DNA from: Curvibacter microcysteis
GTDB lineage: Bacteria > Pseudomonadota > Gammaproteobacteria > Burkholderiales > Burkholderiaceae_C
Length of the DNA: 64,000 nt
Direction: 5' to 3'
NCBI RefSeq assembly: GCF_028649455.1
Contig: NZ_JAQSIO010000003.1
Location: forward strand, 372,001 to 436,000
A program made the translations under genes and the position numbers. Below the pieces are notes generated by a model. The model saw only the letters and a program-made list of their open reading frames with translations. It had not been told where the DNA came from and did not search any database. How positions within the stretch are numbered: position 1 is the first letter of the stretch; the number at the start of each line of letters is the position of its first letter. Shown piece after piece: positions 26,470 to 34,954 of this stretch.

Positions 26470-27714
26470 ATGTTTCAGAACCGATCTCGTTTTCGCTCCA
26501 TCGCGGCCACGCTGATCCAGCGCATCGTGTGGCTGGCGGGGGGGTGCTTGCTGGTCATGCTGGTGTTGCAGGGCTGGTTGACCTTCCGCGAGACCCAACT
26601 GCGCATGGACCATGCCCTGGCCGAAATTGCAGACAACAGCCTGCCCATGTTGTCGGTGTCACTGTGGGACATCGAGCCCGAGGTGGTGCAGCGCCAGGTC
26701 AACTGGTTGGCCAGCCTGCCCGAGATTGGGCGCGTGCGCGTGTTGGCCAGCACCGGGCAGACTTTCGAAGCCGGTGCGTTGGCCATGGATTTGCGGGGCG
26801 AGCCCCTGCGCACCCTGGAGATCCCGGCTCCGCAGGGCGTCAAGCCGGTGGGGCGTTTGGAGTTGTGGGTCGAGCCTGGCTACCAAGCTGAGCAGGTGCT
26901 GCACGACACCCTGGGCATCGTGGCAGGCTATGTGTTGTTCACGGTGCTGCTGTGCCTCTTGGTGGGCTGGATGCTGCGCCGTGACCTGCAGCGACCGATG
27001 CAGCAAATTGCACGCTTCGCCGCGGAGCTCAAGCCGCAAGAGCTGTCGCGCCCCTTGTTGCTGGAACGCCCGCCGCGCGACCACCAAGATGAGATCGATT
27101 TGGTCACCCAGGGTTTTGCGCAGTTGCAAAGCGATCTGCGCAGCCACATTGCCAACCTGGACCAGATGGTGGCTGAGCGCACCCAGCAGCTGGAGCGCCT
27201 GATCGAGGAAGTCCATCGCCTGTCCATCACCGACGCTCTGACCGGCTGCTACAACCGCCGTGTGATTGAGGAGCGCCTGCCCGCTGAAATCGAACGCTCG
27301 CGCCGCTATGCCCGACCTTTGTCGGTGATTTTTGTCGACATCGACCACTTCAAGACCATCAACGATGGCCTGGGGCATGCCGCGGGGGATTCGGTGTTGC
27401 GCGATGTCGGCGCCCTGTTGCTGGGGCAGTTGCGCACGCCGGTGGACTGGGTAGCCCGCTACGGCGGTGAGGAGTTTTTGATTGTGCTGCCCGAAAGCGA
27501 CTTGGACCACGCCTCGCGCGCGGCCAACCGCTTGCGCGAAATGATCGAGGCCCAGCCCGTGCATGTCGAAGGCCGTCTGGTGCCCATGACGGCCAGTTTT
27601 GGCGTGGCCCAGTGTGGTCCCGACGAGGGTGTGGCCGACTTGCTGGCCCGTGCCGACGCCATGCTCTACCACGCCAAGACCGAAGGTCGCAACCGGGTGT
27701 CGGTCAGCGGCTGA
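26470..27714 (+). CDS. membrane diguanylate cyclase with periplasmic sensor and GGEEF domain
   Basis: Makes the second messenger c-di-GMP from two GTP. The 414-residue protein has transmembrane helices at about 17-37 and 148-169 flanking a periplasmic region of about 110 residues. A HAMP-like/coiled-coil linker follows (170-250), then a GGDEF domain from SITDALTGCYNRR (252-264). The active site is GGEEF (332-336), so catalysis should be intact. The usual product-inhibition I-site RxxD, five residues before GGEEF, reads TPVD here (Thr323 to Asp326, with Arg at 322). It starts nine bases after the binding protein and is very likely co-transcribed with it. Confidence 0.9.
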   Translation: MFQNRSRFRSIAATLIQRIVWLAGGCLLVMLVLQGWLTFRETQLRMDHALAEIADNSLPMLSVSLWDIEPEVVQRQVNWLASLPEIGRVRVLASTGQTFEAGALAMDLRGEPLRTLEIPAPQGVKPVGRLELWVEPGYQAEQVLHDTLGIVAGYVLFTVLLCLLVGWMLRRDLQRPMQQIARFAAELKPQELSRPLLLERPPRDHQDEIDLVTQGFAQLQSDLRSHIANLDQMVAERTQQLERLIEEVHRLSITDALTGCYNRRVIEERLPAEIERSRRYARPLSVIFVDIDHFKTINDGLGHAAGDSVLRDVGALLLGQLRTPVDWVARYGGEEFLIVLPESDLDHASRAANRLREMIEAQPVHVEGRLVPMTASFGVAQCGPDEGVADLLARADAMLYHAKTEGRNRVSVSG

Positions 27715-27718
27715 GGCG

Positions 27719-27749
27719 GGGCCCAGCCAGCAGGCCTGGGCCTGGGCCC
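27719..27749. terminator. hairpin between convergent genes, terminator-like
   Basis: Perfect 8-bp arms GGGCCCAG (27719-27726) and CTGGGCCC (27742-27749) with a 15-base loop, in the 41-base gap between the convergent diguanylate cyclase and the aldolase-like gene. No T-run is adjacent, so it is only a candidate bidirectional terminator. Confidence 0.35.
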
Positions 27750-27755
27750 TGAAGC

Positions 27756-28526
27756 TCAATCCTTGTAGCTGGGGTCCAGCCGCTCCAGCTTGCGCAGCAA
27801 GGACGGCCACACAAAAGCGCCCCCAATGCCGCCGGTCTGCACCTTCATGGCGTGCGCCACGCCGTTGAGGATGTTGGGGTCCACCTGCACCAAGTCCAGC
27901 CCACCCGCCAGCGCGTCGACCTGGATGCGGCAGGTGTTCTCAAACGTGTACATGGACAAAAAGGCCTCGGCAATGCCTCGCCCCACGGTCAGCAAGCCAT
28001 GGTTGCGCAGCACCAGGTAGTTGGCTTTGCCCAGGTCGGCTTGCAGGCGGGCCTTCTCGTCGTCGCGGATGGCCACGCCCTCGTAGTCATGGTAGGCCAG
28101 CGAGCTCAGCACAAAGGTGGACTGCTGGCTGATGGGCAGGATGCCGGTTTTTTGCGCGCTGACGGCAATGCCGGCACGGGTGTGGGTGTGCAGCACGCAG
28201 CCCGCTTCAGGCCGAGCTTCGTGCACGGCGCTGTGGATGACAAAGCCGGCCGGGTTGACCGGGAACGGGCTCTCATGGAGCTTGTTGCACTGCATGTCGA
28301 CCTTCACCAGGCTGGACGCCGTGATTTCATCGAACATCAAGCCGTAGGGGTTGATCAGGAACTGGTGCTCATCACCCGAGACGGAGTGCGGCAGCTTGGC
28401 GCTGATGTGGGTGAAGACCAGGTCGCTCCAGCCGTAGGCAGCGACCAGGCGGTAGCAGGCCGCGAGGTCGACCCGCAGCTGCCATTCTTCGGCGCTGACC
28501 TGGTTCTTGAGCGAGGGGATGTTCAT
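27756..28526 (-). CDS. class II aldolase/adducin family protein
   Basis: A 256-residue protein of the class II aldolase/adducin N-terminal family. The Zn-binding His triad is visible as His113 and His115 (VLHTHTRAG) and His176 (LRNHGLL). Related enzymes are fuculose- and rhamnulose-phosphate aldolases. The acidic residue that acts as base in fuculose aldolase, just before the HSAVHEARP helix, appears to be missing here (sequence VNPAGFVIH), as in many non-aldolase members. Start ATG at 28526 is preferred to an upstream alternative at 28574. It stands alone between two c-di-GMP genes and no partner kinase is nearby, so the reaction is unknown. Confidence 0.85.
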   Translation of the reverse strand: MNIPSLKNQVSAEEWQLRVDLAACYRLVAAYGWSDLVFTHISAKLPHSVSGDEHQFLINPYGLMFDEITASSLVKVDMQCNKLHESPFPVNPAGFVIHSAVHEARPEAGCVLHTHTRAGIAVSAQKTGILPISQQSTFVLSSLAYHDYEGVAIRDDEKARLQADLGKANYLVLRNHGLLTVGRGIAEAFLSMYTFENTCRIQVDALAGGLDLVQVDPNILNGVAHAMKVQTGGIGGAFVWPSLLRKLERLDPSYKD

Positions 28527-28704
28527 GGTGTCTGTCTCCGGTTTGATGGGGGGCTGATTGCGGCCCTGGCGCATCTTGCCCGAGGCCGGGCAGGGCGCAT
28601 GTCAAGGACTTGACAGCCGGGCTGGCTTGGCCGTTTCTTGACTGGGATCAACAGGCGATTCAAGGGCGTTTCTAGAATCGGCCCAGCCCGACCCACCCCA
28701 TCTG

Positions 28705-31700
28705 ATGCTCCGTTCCTTGATCTCTCGCCGGTTGTTGTTTTTAGCCCTGGCCTTGACACTGCTGATTGCGGGTTTGTCGGCCTACTTGGCACGCGCCGAC
28801 TTCCAGGCGACCTGGGACCGGGCTGATGAACGCGATGCCCATTTGCTGATCCACGTGGGCCAACAACTCGACCGCCTGTTCTCGGCCGCTGACAGTACGT
28901 TGCAGGGGCTGCAAAGCGATCTGCACGACCCGCTGGTGCAGAGCGCCTCCCCTGTCTTGCGCCACCGCTTGTTGTTTGGGCGTCTGCAAGACCGGCCCGC
29001 CCTGGGCTCCCTGCAGGTGATGGACCGATTCGGCCTGGTGAAGGAAGAGGCGGCCAGTCTGAACTCTGCCCCTGGCGAGGTGGACGAGCGCGACTACTTC
29101 CGTGCTCAGCGTGACGCCAATGAAGATGCCCTGTTCGTGAGCGGGCCTTACCTGTCCAAGGTGACGGGGCAACGCGAGCTGGGTCTGAGTCGCCGCCTCA
29201 ATGGGGGCCAAGGTCAGTTCCAGGGCGTGGTGCTGGGGACGCTCAACCAGGCTTATTTGCAGAACCTGATCGAAGGGCTGGAGTTGGAGCACGGGGCTGC
29301 GCTGTGGCTGGAGCGCCGGGATGGCACCTGGCTGGCGGGGGCACCTCGGCCTGCCGAGGCCACTGAGTGGCTCCCGCAGCTCTCCGAGCTGTCCGGCCCT
29401 GGGCACCTGCGCCTGCCGGCGGCGCGCGGCCTGCCGACGCGGGTGATCAGTTACCTCAATGTGCAGGATTGGCCGCTGCGGCTGGTGTTGGCCCGCAGCC
29501 GGGGGTCCATCGAGGCGGCCTGGTGGCAACGCACGGCCGGCATTGCCGGGGTGACCCTGATGCTGATGATCGGCTGCCTGGGCATGGCCGCTTTGTTTGA
29601 GCGTGAACTGCGACGCCGCCAGCGGGTGTCCCTGCAGCTGAGCCACGCTGAAGGGCATTTGCGCACCATCCTCAACCACCTGCCATCCCTGGTCAGCTAC
29701 TGGGACCGGGATTGGCGCAATTTGTTTGCCAACCATTTGCATCGGGACTGGTTTGGCCTGCTGCCGGAGTTCATGCGTGGTGAGCGCTTGCCTGATCTGC
29801 TGGGCGCGACCATGACCCGCCGCTATGGCTACCACCTGGAACAGGCTTTGTTGGGCCGGGCCCAGACTTTTGAGTGGCCGGTCCAGGGGCCGGATCACGT
29901 GCCGCGCACCTTGCTGGTGTCACTGGCCCCCGACCTGCGCGCGGGCGAGGTGGCAGGGGTGTTTGCGCAAATTGTGGACATCAGCGAACGCAAGCAGGCC
30001 GAGGCCCAGGTGTTTGAGGAGAAGGAGCGCTTTCGCGTCACCCTCAGCTCCATTGGTGACGCCGTGATCACGGTGGATGTGCACGGTCGGGTCACCTACC
30101 TCAACCCGGTGGCAGAACTGATGACCGGATGGCGCAATGACCTGGCCCAAGGTTTGGCGGTGGAGCGGGTGATGCCCATCGTGCACTCCCAGGACGGCAG
30201 CCCGGTGCGCAGCCCGGTCCGGGTGGCGCTGGAGCTCCAAAAGACCGTCGGTCTGGCCACCGAAAGCGCTCTCGTGCGCCTGGATGGCCAGCGCTTTGAC
30301 ATCGAGGACTCGGCCGCCCCCATCACGGACCGGCATGGCGACATCATTGGCGCGGTGATGGTCTTCCACGACATCTCGGAGATGCGCTCCATGGCCATCC
30401 GCATGGCCCACCTGGCACAGCACGATGCGCTCACAGGCCTGCCCAACCGCTTGCTCCTGCACGACCGGGCCCAGCACGCGATTGACATGGCGCAGCGTGA
30501 TGGGCGTCAGGTGGCGGTGATGTACCTGGACCTGGACCGCTTCAAGACGGTCAACGACTCGCTGGGACACGAGGCCGGTGACCGCTTGCTGGTGGAGTTC
30601 TCGCGGCGCCTGTCCACCGCCATCCGCAACACCGACATCCTGAGTCGCCAGGGCGGCGACGAGTTTGTGGTGCTGCAAACCGGGCTCAGCGACCCAGCCC
30701 AGGCCGGGCAGTTGGCTCAGAAATTGTTGCGCCTGTGCGCTGCGCCCTTCATGCTCCACGGCCACGAGCTCAATGTGTCGGCCTCGATCGGCATCAGCCT
30801 TTACCCCGGCGATGGTGAGAGTTTTGACGAGTTGGCCAAGCATGCCGACGCCGCGCTGTACGCGGCCAAGAGCGCTGGGCGCAACCGCTTCCATTTCTTC
30901 ACCCGGGCCTTGGGGGTGGCAGCGCAGGAGCGCTTGCAGCAAGAGCAGGCGCTGAAGTCGGCCCTGCAAAACCAAGAAATCTATGTGGAGTACCAGCCCA
31001 AGGTGGACTTCAGCAGCGATGAGCTGGTCGGGGTGGAAGCCCTGGTGCGCTGGCGCCGCAATGGGCAGGTGGTGTCGCCCGCCCAATTCATTCCCGTGGC
31101 TGAAGACAGCGGCCAGATTGTGGAGATCGGCCGCCATGTGCTGCGCACCGCTTGCCGTGATGCCTGTGAGGTGCTGGTGGGGCCTTTGTTCTCGGTGCCG
31201 GTGGCGGTGAATGTGTCGATTCGTCAACTGACGGATCCCGGCTTCATTGGGGACTTGAAGGCGGCCCTGGCCGAGAGCGGTCTGCCAGGTCACGCGTTGG
31301 AGATCGAGGTCACCGAGAGCGTCCTGATGCAAAACATGGAGGCCGCCGCCGAGGTGCTGGGCAAGATCAAGGCGCTGGGCGTGCGCATTGCCATTGACGA
31401 CTTCGGCACCGGCTATTCCAGCCTGGCTTACCTGGCCTCCTTGCCTGTGGATGTGCTGAAGATCGACAAGTTCTTTGTCGACGCCTACGCGACCCACCCC
31501 AAGAACATGGCGGTGATCACCGCCATCATCGACCTGGCCCAGCATTTGCGACTGGACGTCATCGCGGAAGGGGTGGAGACCCGCAGCCAGGCCGACTTTT
31601 TGCTGGCCCATGGCTGCCGTTGCATGCAGGGCTTTTACTTCAGTCGCCCCTTGTCCCTGGCCGCCTTGCAAGAGTACGCCAAGCGCATGCAAACCGAGTT

Positions 31701-31713
31701 GCTGCGCGCCTGA
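28705..31713 (+). CDS. Cache-PAS-PAS-GGDEF-EAL c-di-GMP signalling protein
   Basis: Large membrane sensor (1002 residues) that may both make and degrade c-di-GMP. A first transmembrane helix (about 9-29) and a second (about 278-298) flank a periplasmic Cache-like sensor. Two PAS domains follow (about 312-430 and 440-560). The GGDEF domain has GGDEF at 650-654 and a complete I-site RNTD (641-644). The EAL domain has EAL at 778-780, EVTES, IDDFGTGYSSL, KIDKFF and EGVET, so its metal ligands appear intact. Net activity may be phosphodiesterase with GTP regulation, which cannot be read from sequence. ATG at 28705 gives a clean first helix. Confidence 0.93.
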   Translation: MLRSLISRRLLFLALALTLLIAGLSAYLARADFQATWDRADERDAHLLIHVGQQLDRLFSAADSTLQGLQSDLHDPLVQSASPVLRHRLLFGRLQDRPALGSLQVMDRFGLVKEEAASLNSAPGEVDERDYFRAQRDANEDALFVSGPYLSKVTGQRELGLSRRLNGGQGQFQGVVLGTLNQAYLQNLIEGLELEHGAALWLERRDGTWLAGAPRPAEATEWLPQLSELSGPGHLRLPAARGLPTRVISYLNVQDWPLRLVLARSRGSIEAAWWQRTAGIAGVTLMLMIGCLGMAALFERELRRRQRVSLQLSHAEGHLRTILNHLPSLVSYWDRDWRNLFANHLHRDWFGLLPEFMRGERLPDLLGATMTRRYGYHLEQALLGRAQTFEWPVQGPDHVPRTLLVSLAPDLRAGEVAGVFAQIVDISERKQAEAQVFEEKERFRVTLSSIGDAVITVDVHGRVTYLNPVAELMTGWRNDLAQGLAVERVMPIVHSQDGSPVRSPVRVALELQKTVGLATESALVRLDGQRFDIEDSAAPITDRHGDIIGAVMVFHDISEMRSMAIRMAHLAQHDALTGLPNRLLLHDRAQHAIDMAQRDGRQVAVMYLDLDRFKTVNDSLGHEAGDRLLVEFSRRLSTAIRNTDILSRQGGDEFVVLQTGLSDPAQAGQLAQKLLRLCAAPFMLHGHELNVSASIGISLYPGDGESFDELAKHADAALYAAKSAGRNRFHFFTRALGVAAQERLQQEQALKSALQNQEIYVEYQPKVDFSSDELVGVEALVRWRRNGQVVSPAQFIPVAEDSGQIVEIGRHVLRTACRDACEVLVGPLFSVPVAVNVSIRQLTDPGFIGDLKAALAESGLPGHALEIEVTESVLMQNMEAAAEVLGKIKALGVRIAIDDFGTGYSSLAYLASLPVDVLKIDKFFVDAYATHPKNMAVITAIIDLAQHLRLDVIAEGVETRSQADFLLAHGCRCMQGFYFSRPLSLAALQEYAKRMQTELLRA

Positions 31714-31716
31714 GGG

Positions 31717-31748
31717 GGGCGCTGGCCGCGGGCACGGGCCAGCCGCCC
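31717..31748. terminator. hairpin between convergent c-di-GMP genes, terminator-like
   Basis: An 11-bp stem with one bulged base (31717-31727 with 31737-31748) in the 48-base gap between the convergent GGDEF-EAL and GGDEF genes. GC-rich and without a T-run, so only a candidate bidirectional terminator. Confidence 0.4.
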
Positions 31749-31761
31749 AGCTGCGCCAGAC

Positions 31762-32775
31762 TCAGAACAGTTCGACGTCCTCGGCCACCACCGTTTGGGT
31801 GGCCAATTCACCGCTGTTGACCAGCTCGTCGTAGTGGCAGACCTGGTTGCGACCATGCTCTTTGGCGTAATACAGCGCCTGGTCCGCGTGGCCCAGGATC
31901 TCCACGGCCGTGCCGCGCTGGGTGCTGACAAAGCCCAGGCTGACGGTGACCTGTCCCACCTGTGGAAAAGCGTGTGACTCCACCGAGGCCCGGAAGCGGT
32001 TGAAGATCTGGCGTGCGGTCTCCAACGTGGCCGAGCGCAGCAAGATGACGAATTCTTCGCCGCCAAAGCGGAAGATGCGATCCTGCGCGCGGAAGGACGA
32101 GCGCAGCAAATTGGCCATCAGGATCAGCACTTCGTCCCCGTAAAGGTGGCCAAAGCGGTCGTTGACTTGCTTGAAGTGGTCGATGTCCACGACTGCCAGC
32201 CAGTGCTGCGGCGCATCGGCCGGGGTGGCGGTCCCGGCCGAGCCGGTGGCGCCAGGGCGGGCAAACTCCGCATCAAAGGTTTTGCGGTTGAACAAGCCCG
32301 TCAGGGCGTCGCGCTCGCTGTAATCGAGCAGGCTTTGGTAGTTGCGGTAAACATGAAAAATGCCATGGATGACATTGAGCATGTCTTGGCTGAGCGGCTT
32401 GTCATTGCGCAACTCCAGGCAGGCCACCACCTTTTCGTGCAACCACACGGGCAACCACAACTCGGTCTCTCCCGCCTCGCCTTGGGTCTCAAGGTTGCTC
32501 AGGTGCTTTTGAATGCACTCACCGAGCGCCGGGTAGGCGGCCAGCGGCAGCCGGGGCAGGTCGGCGTGTTCAGACTCTTCGATGGAGTGCAGCTTGCCAT
32601 CCTGAATCCAGGCCTTGGGTCGGACGTGGGTTTCCTCGCCAATGCTGACCACCTCCAAGGCGCGAATTTCCTTCACTTCGCCCAGCTGGTGCAGGGCTGA
32701 GATGACGGAAATTTCCAAGCGTGCATGATCACGGTGACCCGTGATTTCAACCAGATGCTGCAGTAAAGGCTTCAT
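31762..32775 (-). CDS. cytoplasmic diguanylate cyclase with GAF-like N-terminus
   Basis: Diguanylate cyclase of 337 residues without transmembrane helices. The N-terminal part (about 1-150) looks like a GAF-type sensor, including a beta-rich TELWLPVWLHEKVVACLELRN stretch. The GGDEF domain starts at ERDALTGLFNRKTF and has GGEEF at 238-242. The I-site RAQD (229-232) is exactly five residues before it, so product inhibition should work. The domain carries a Gly/Ala/Pro-rich insertion (about 174-188) before the HWLAVVDIDHFK strand. It is convergent with the GGDEF-EAL gene. Start ATG at 32775. Confidence 0.9.
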   Translation of the reverse strand: MKPLLQHLVEITGHRDHARLEISVISALHQLGEVKEIRALEVVSIGEETHVRPKAWIQDGKLHSIEESEHADLPRLPLAAYPALGECIQKHLSNLETQGEAGETELWLPVWLHEKVVACLELRNDKPLSQDMLNVIHGIFHVYRNYQSLLDYSERDALTGLFNRKTFDAEFARPGATGSAGTATPADAPQHWLAVVDIDHFKQVNDRFGHLYGDEVLILMANLLRSSFRAQDRIFRFGGEEFVILLRSATLETARQIFNRFRASVESHAFPQVGQVTVSLGFVSTQRGTAVEILGHADQALYYAKEHGRNQVCHYDELVNSGELATQTVVAEDVELF

Positions 32776-32940
32776 TGTCAGAACCGCTTTGCGCTGTGAT
32801 CAACCGAGCTCTCATCCATCCGTGCAGGCAATGACCACGGCGGCCCGTCGACCCCTCAGTGGACTGGCTGCACGGGGTGCAGCCGCCAAAGGCATCAGCC
32901 AGGCTGAGGCTTGTTTGGCCCATTGCAGGGTCGGAAACGC

Positions 32941-33025
32941 GCGATGTTAGCTAAAAAATATGACGAACGAGGGTATTTGATGGTCAAGTGCGTGCAAATA
33001 AAAAATATGTCATTCATTTGTCGCG
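32941..33025. other. AT-rich island with repeated 11-mer in a 284-base intergenic gap
   Basis: The gap between the cyclase start (32775) and trmB (33060) holds no gene. Within it a distinctly AT-rich stretch contains the 11-mer TAAAAAATATG twice (32952-32962 and 32999-33009), 47 bases apart. A-tracts like these can act as UP elements or nucleoid-protein sites. No clear promoter hexamer pair or terminator was found. Confidence 0.45.
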
Positions 33026-33059
33026 TGGGCGCCGCAGGTTGGGGCGACGCCTCAGGGCC

Positions 33060-33824
33060 TCAGCGCTTTTCGAACACCACGTCCCAGACGCCGTGGCCCA
33101 GTTTGAGGCCGCGTTTTTCAAACTTGGTCAGGGGCCGGTAAGCAGGTTTTTCGGCATACCCGCCATCGGCTTGGCGGTTGCGCAGGCTGGGCTCTGCGCC
33201 CAGCACTTCCAGGATCTGCTCGGCATAGGGCTGCCAGTCGGTGGCGCAGTGCAGGTAGCCGCCCGGGCGCAGGCGAGCCGCCAACTTGGCCACCAGCGGG
33301 CTTTGAATCAGGCGGCGCTTGTTGTGCTTGGTCTTGTGCCAGGGGTCGGGAAAGAAGATGTGGACGCCGTCCAGCACTTGCTCGGGCAGCATGTGGTCAA
33401 TCACCTCGACCGCGTCGTGCTGCAGGATGCGGATGTTGGTCAGGTTGCGCTCGCCAATGTGCTTGAGCAGGGCGCCGACGCCGGGCTCGTGCACCTCGCA
33501 GCACAAGAAGTGGGTCTCGGGCATCAGGCCGGCAATGTGGGCGGTGGCGTCGCCCATGCCAAAGCCAATTTCCATCACCACCGGGCCGGGGCCGCCAAAG
33601 GCTTTTTCAAGGTCCAGGGTCTGGGCCTGGTAGGGCAGCACATAGGCGGGGCCCCAGGCTTCAAAGGCCTTGGCCTGGCCCGTGGTGGTGCGGCCTGCAC
33701 GGCGCACAAAGCTCTTGATGGTCTTGGGGAAGGCCACGCCGGCGGGAGCCCCGCCCACCGTGGTGCCGGGAGCGGCATCGGTGTCAGGGGACGAGGGCGG
33801 GGTGGTGGCTTGGGGTTCTTGCAT
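33060..33824 (-). CDS. trmB: tRNA (guanine-N7-)-methyltransferase
   Basis: Methylates N7 of G46 in the variable loop of tRNAs using S-adenosylmethionine. The 254-residue protein has the SAM-binding [16 protein letters not shown] segment and the family signature [17 protein letters not shown]. An N-terminal extension of about 45 residues is Pro/Thr-rich and probably disordered. The ATG at 33824 is chosen; a TTG at 33842 would add six residues. It lies 99 bases after gluQ on the same strand and both act on tRNA, so weak co-transcription is possible. Confidence 0.95.
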   Translation of the reverse strand: MQEPQATTPPSSPDTDAAPGTTVGGAPAGVAFPKTIKSFVRRAGRTTTGQAKAFEAWGPAYVLPYQAQTLDLEKAFGGPGPVVMEIGFGMGDATAHIAGLMPETHFLCCEVHEPGVGALLKHIGERNLTNIRILQHDAVEVIDHMLPEQVLDGVHIFFPDPWHKTKHNKRRLIQSPLVAKLAARLRPGGYLHCATDWQPYAEQILEVLGAEPSLRNRQADGGYAEKPAYRPLTKFEKRGLKLGHGVWDVVFEKR

Positions 33825-33923
33825 GGGGGCCTTGGGGGTCAATCGTGCCGGCCGGGTCAGCGCTGGGCTGTCCGGTCGGGCGTGAGGGCTGAATTGTAGG
33901 CAAGCTGGAGGCGCGCTGGGCGC

Positions 33924-34886
33924 TCACCCGTGGCGCGGGCTGTACAACGCTTGCCAGGCAGGCACCCAGCGTTGCAGCCATTCAGCTGGTGTTCGGGCGC
34001 TGCCCTCCACAGGCAGCCCCAGTGCGCTGGCGGCTGCGCACAGGGCGGCACTGGCCGCGGGCGTCCCTTCGGTGGGCACGGCCGGCGCGCCGTGTTGTTT
34101 GGAGAGCTTGTCGCCGCGCGCGTCCAACACCAAGGGGGTGTGCAGGTAGCCCGGGATGGGCAGGCCCAGGGCCCGCTGCAGCAGGATCTGGCGTGCGGTG
34201 TTGTCGCACAGGTCAGCGCCACGCACGATGTGGCTCACGCCTTGGGCGGCGTCATCCACCACCACGGCCAACTGGTAGGCCCACAGGCCGTCAGCGCGGC
34301 GCAGCACAAAGTCACCCACCTCAGCCGCCACATCCTGCTGTTGCGCGCCCAAACGGCGGTCTTGCCAGGCGATCTGTGACGTGTGGGGGTCGGTGCGCAA
34401 ACGCCAGGCGCGGGCGGCGCGACCCTTCAGCCCCTGGCGGCAAGTGCCTGGGTAGACCGCCGCCTGGTGGCGGGCCCGGGTCTGTCCGCTGGCCGCCAGT
34501 GCGTCTTCAATGTCCTTGCGCGTGCAGGCGCAGCCATAGGCCAAGCCGCCCTTGAGCAGTTGCTGCAGGGCTTGGTCGTAGTGTGCATGGCGCTGGGACT
34601 GCCACACGGGCGGCGCATCGGGCAGCAAGGCGCAGTCCTGCAACTGCTTGAGCAGCACCCGGTCTGCGCCTACCTGGCAACGGGGCGGGTCGATGTCTTC
34701 GATGCGCAGCAGCCATTGGCCCTGGTGGGCCCGGGCATCGAGCCAACTGGCCAGGGCCGCCACCAGCGAGCCCGCGTGCAGCGGGCCGGTGGGCGAGGGG
34801 GCGAAGCGGCCGATGTAAGGCCGCGCGAGGGCTGGAGCCTCCGCAGCGATGGGTTGCGGCGGGCGAGAACTCAATTCGTCGGGCAT
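33924..34886 (-). CDS. gluQ: glutamyl-Q tRNA(Asp) synthetase
   Basis: Truncated paralogue of glutamyl-tRNA synthetase that attaches glutamate to queuosine at the wobble position of tRNA-Asp. The 320 residues cover only the catalytic half, as expected. It has the HIGH-like block [20 protein letters not shown], a zinc site with Cys residues in YGCACTRKD and YPGTCRQG, and the KMSKS-like KLSKQHGAP. No anticodon-binding domain is present. It lies 68 bases downstream of the FAD oxidoreductase on the same strand. ATG at 34886 is used. Confidence 0.93.
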   Translation of the reverse strand: MPDELSSRPPQPIAAEAPALARPYIGRFAPSPTGPLHAGSLVAALASWLDARAHQGQWLLRIEDIDPPRCQVGADRVLLKQLQDCALLPDAPPVWQSQRHAHYDQALQQLLKGGLAYGCACTRKDIEDALAASGQTRARHQAAVYPGTCRQGLKGRAARAWRLRTDPHTSQIAWQDRRLGAQQQDVAAEVGDFVLRRADGLWAYQLAVVVDDAAQGVSHIVRGADLCDNTARQILLQRALGLPIPGYLHTPLVLDARGDKLSKQHGAPAVPTEGTPAASAALCAAASALGLPVEGSARTPAEWLQRWVPAWQALYSPRHG

Positions 34887-34954
34887 GGGGCAAAGGCAGG
34901 GGCCGCGCCACGCTCCCGGTGTGGGGCGTGGCGCATCACATCACGGGGAACCGC

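Noticed and set aside
28638-28678. TTGACT and TAGAAT as a promoter for the GGDEF-EAL gene
   Set aside because: The two hexamers are 29 bases apart, far beyond the usual 16-18.
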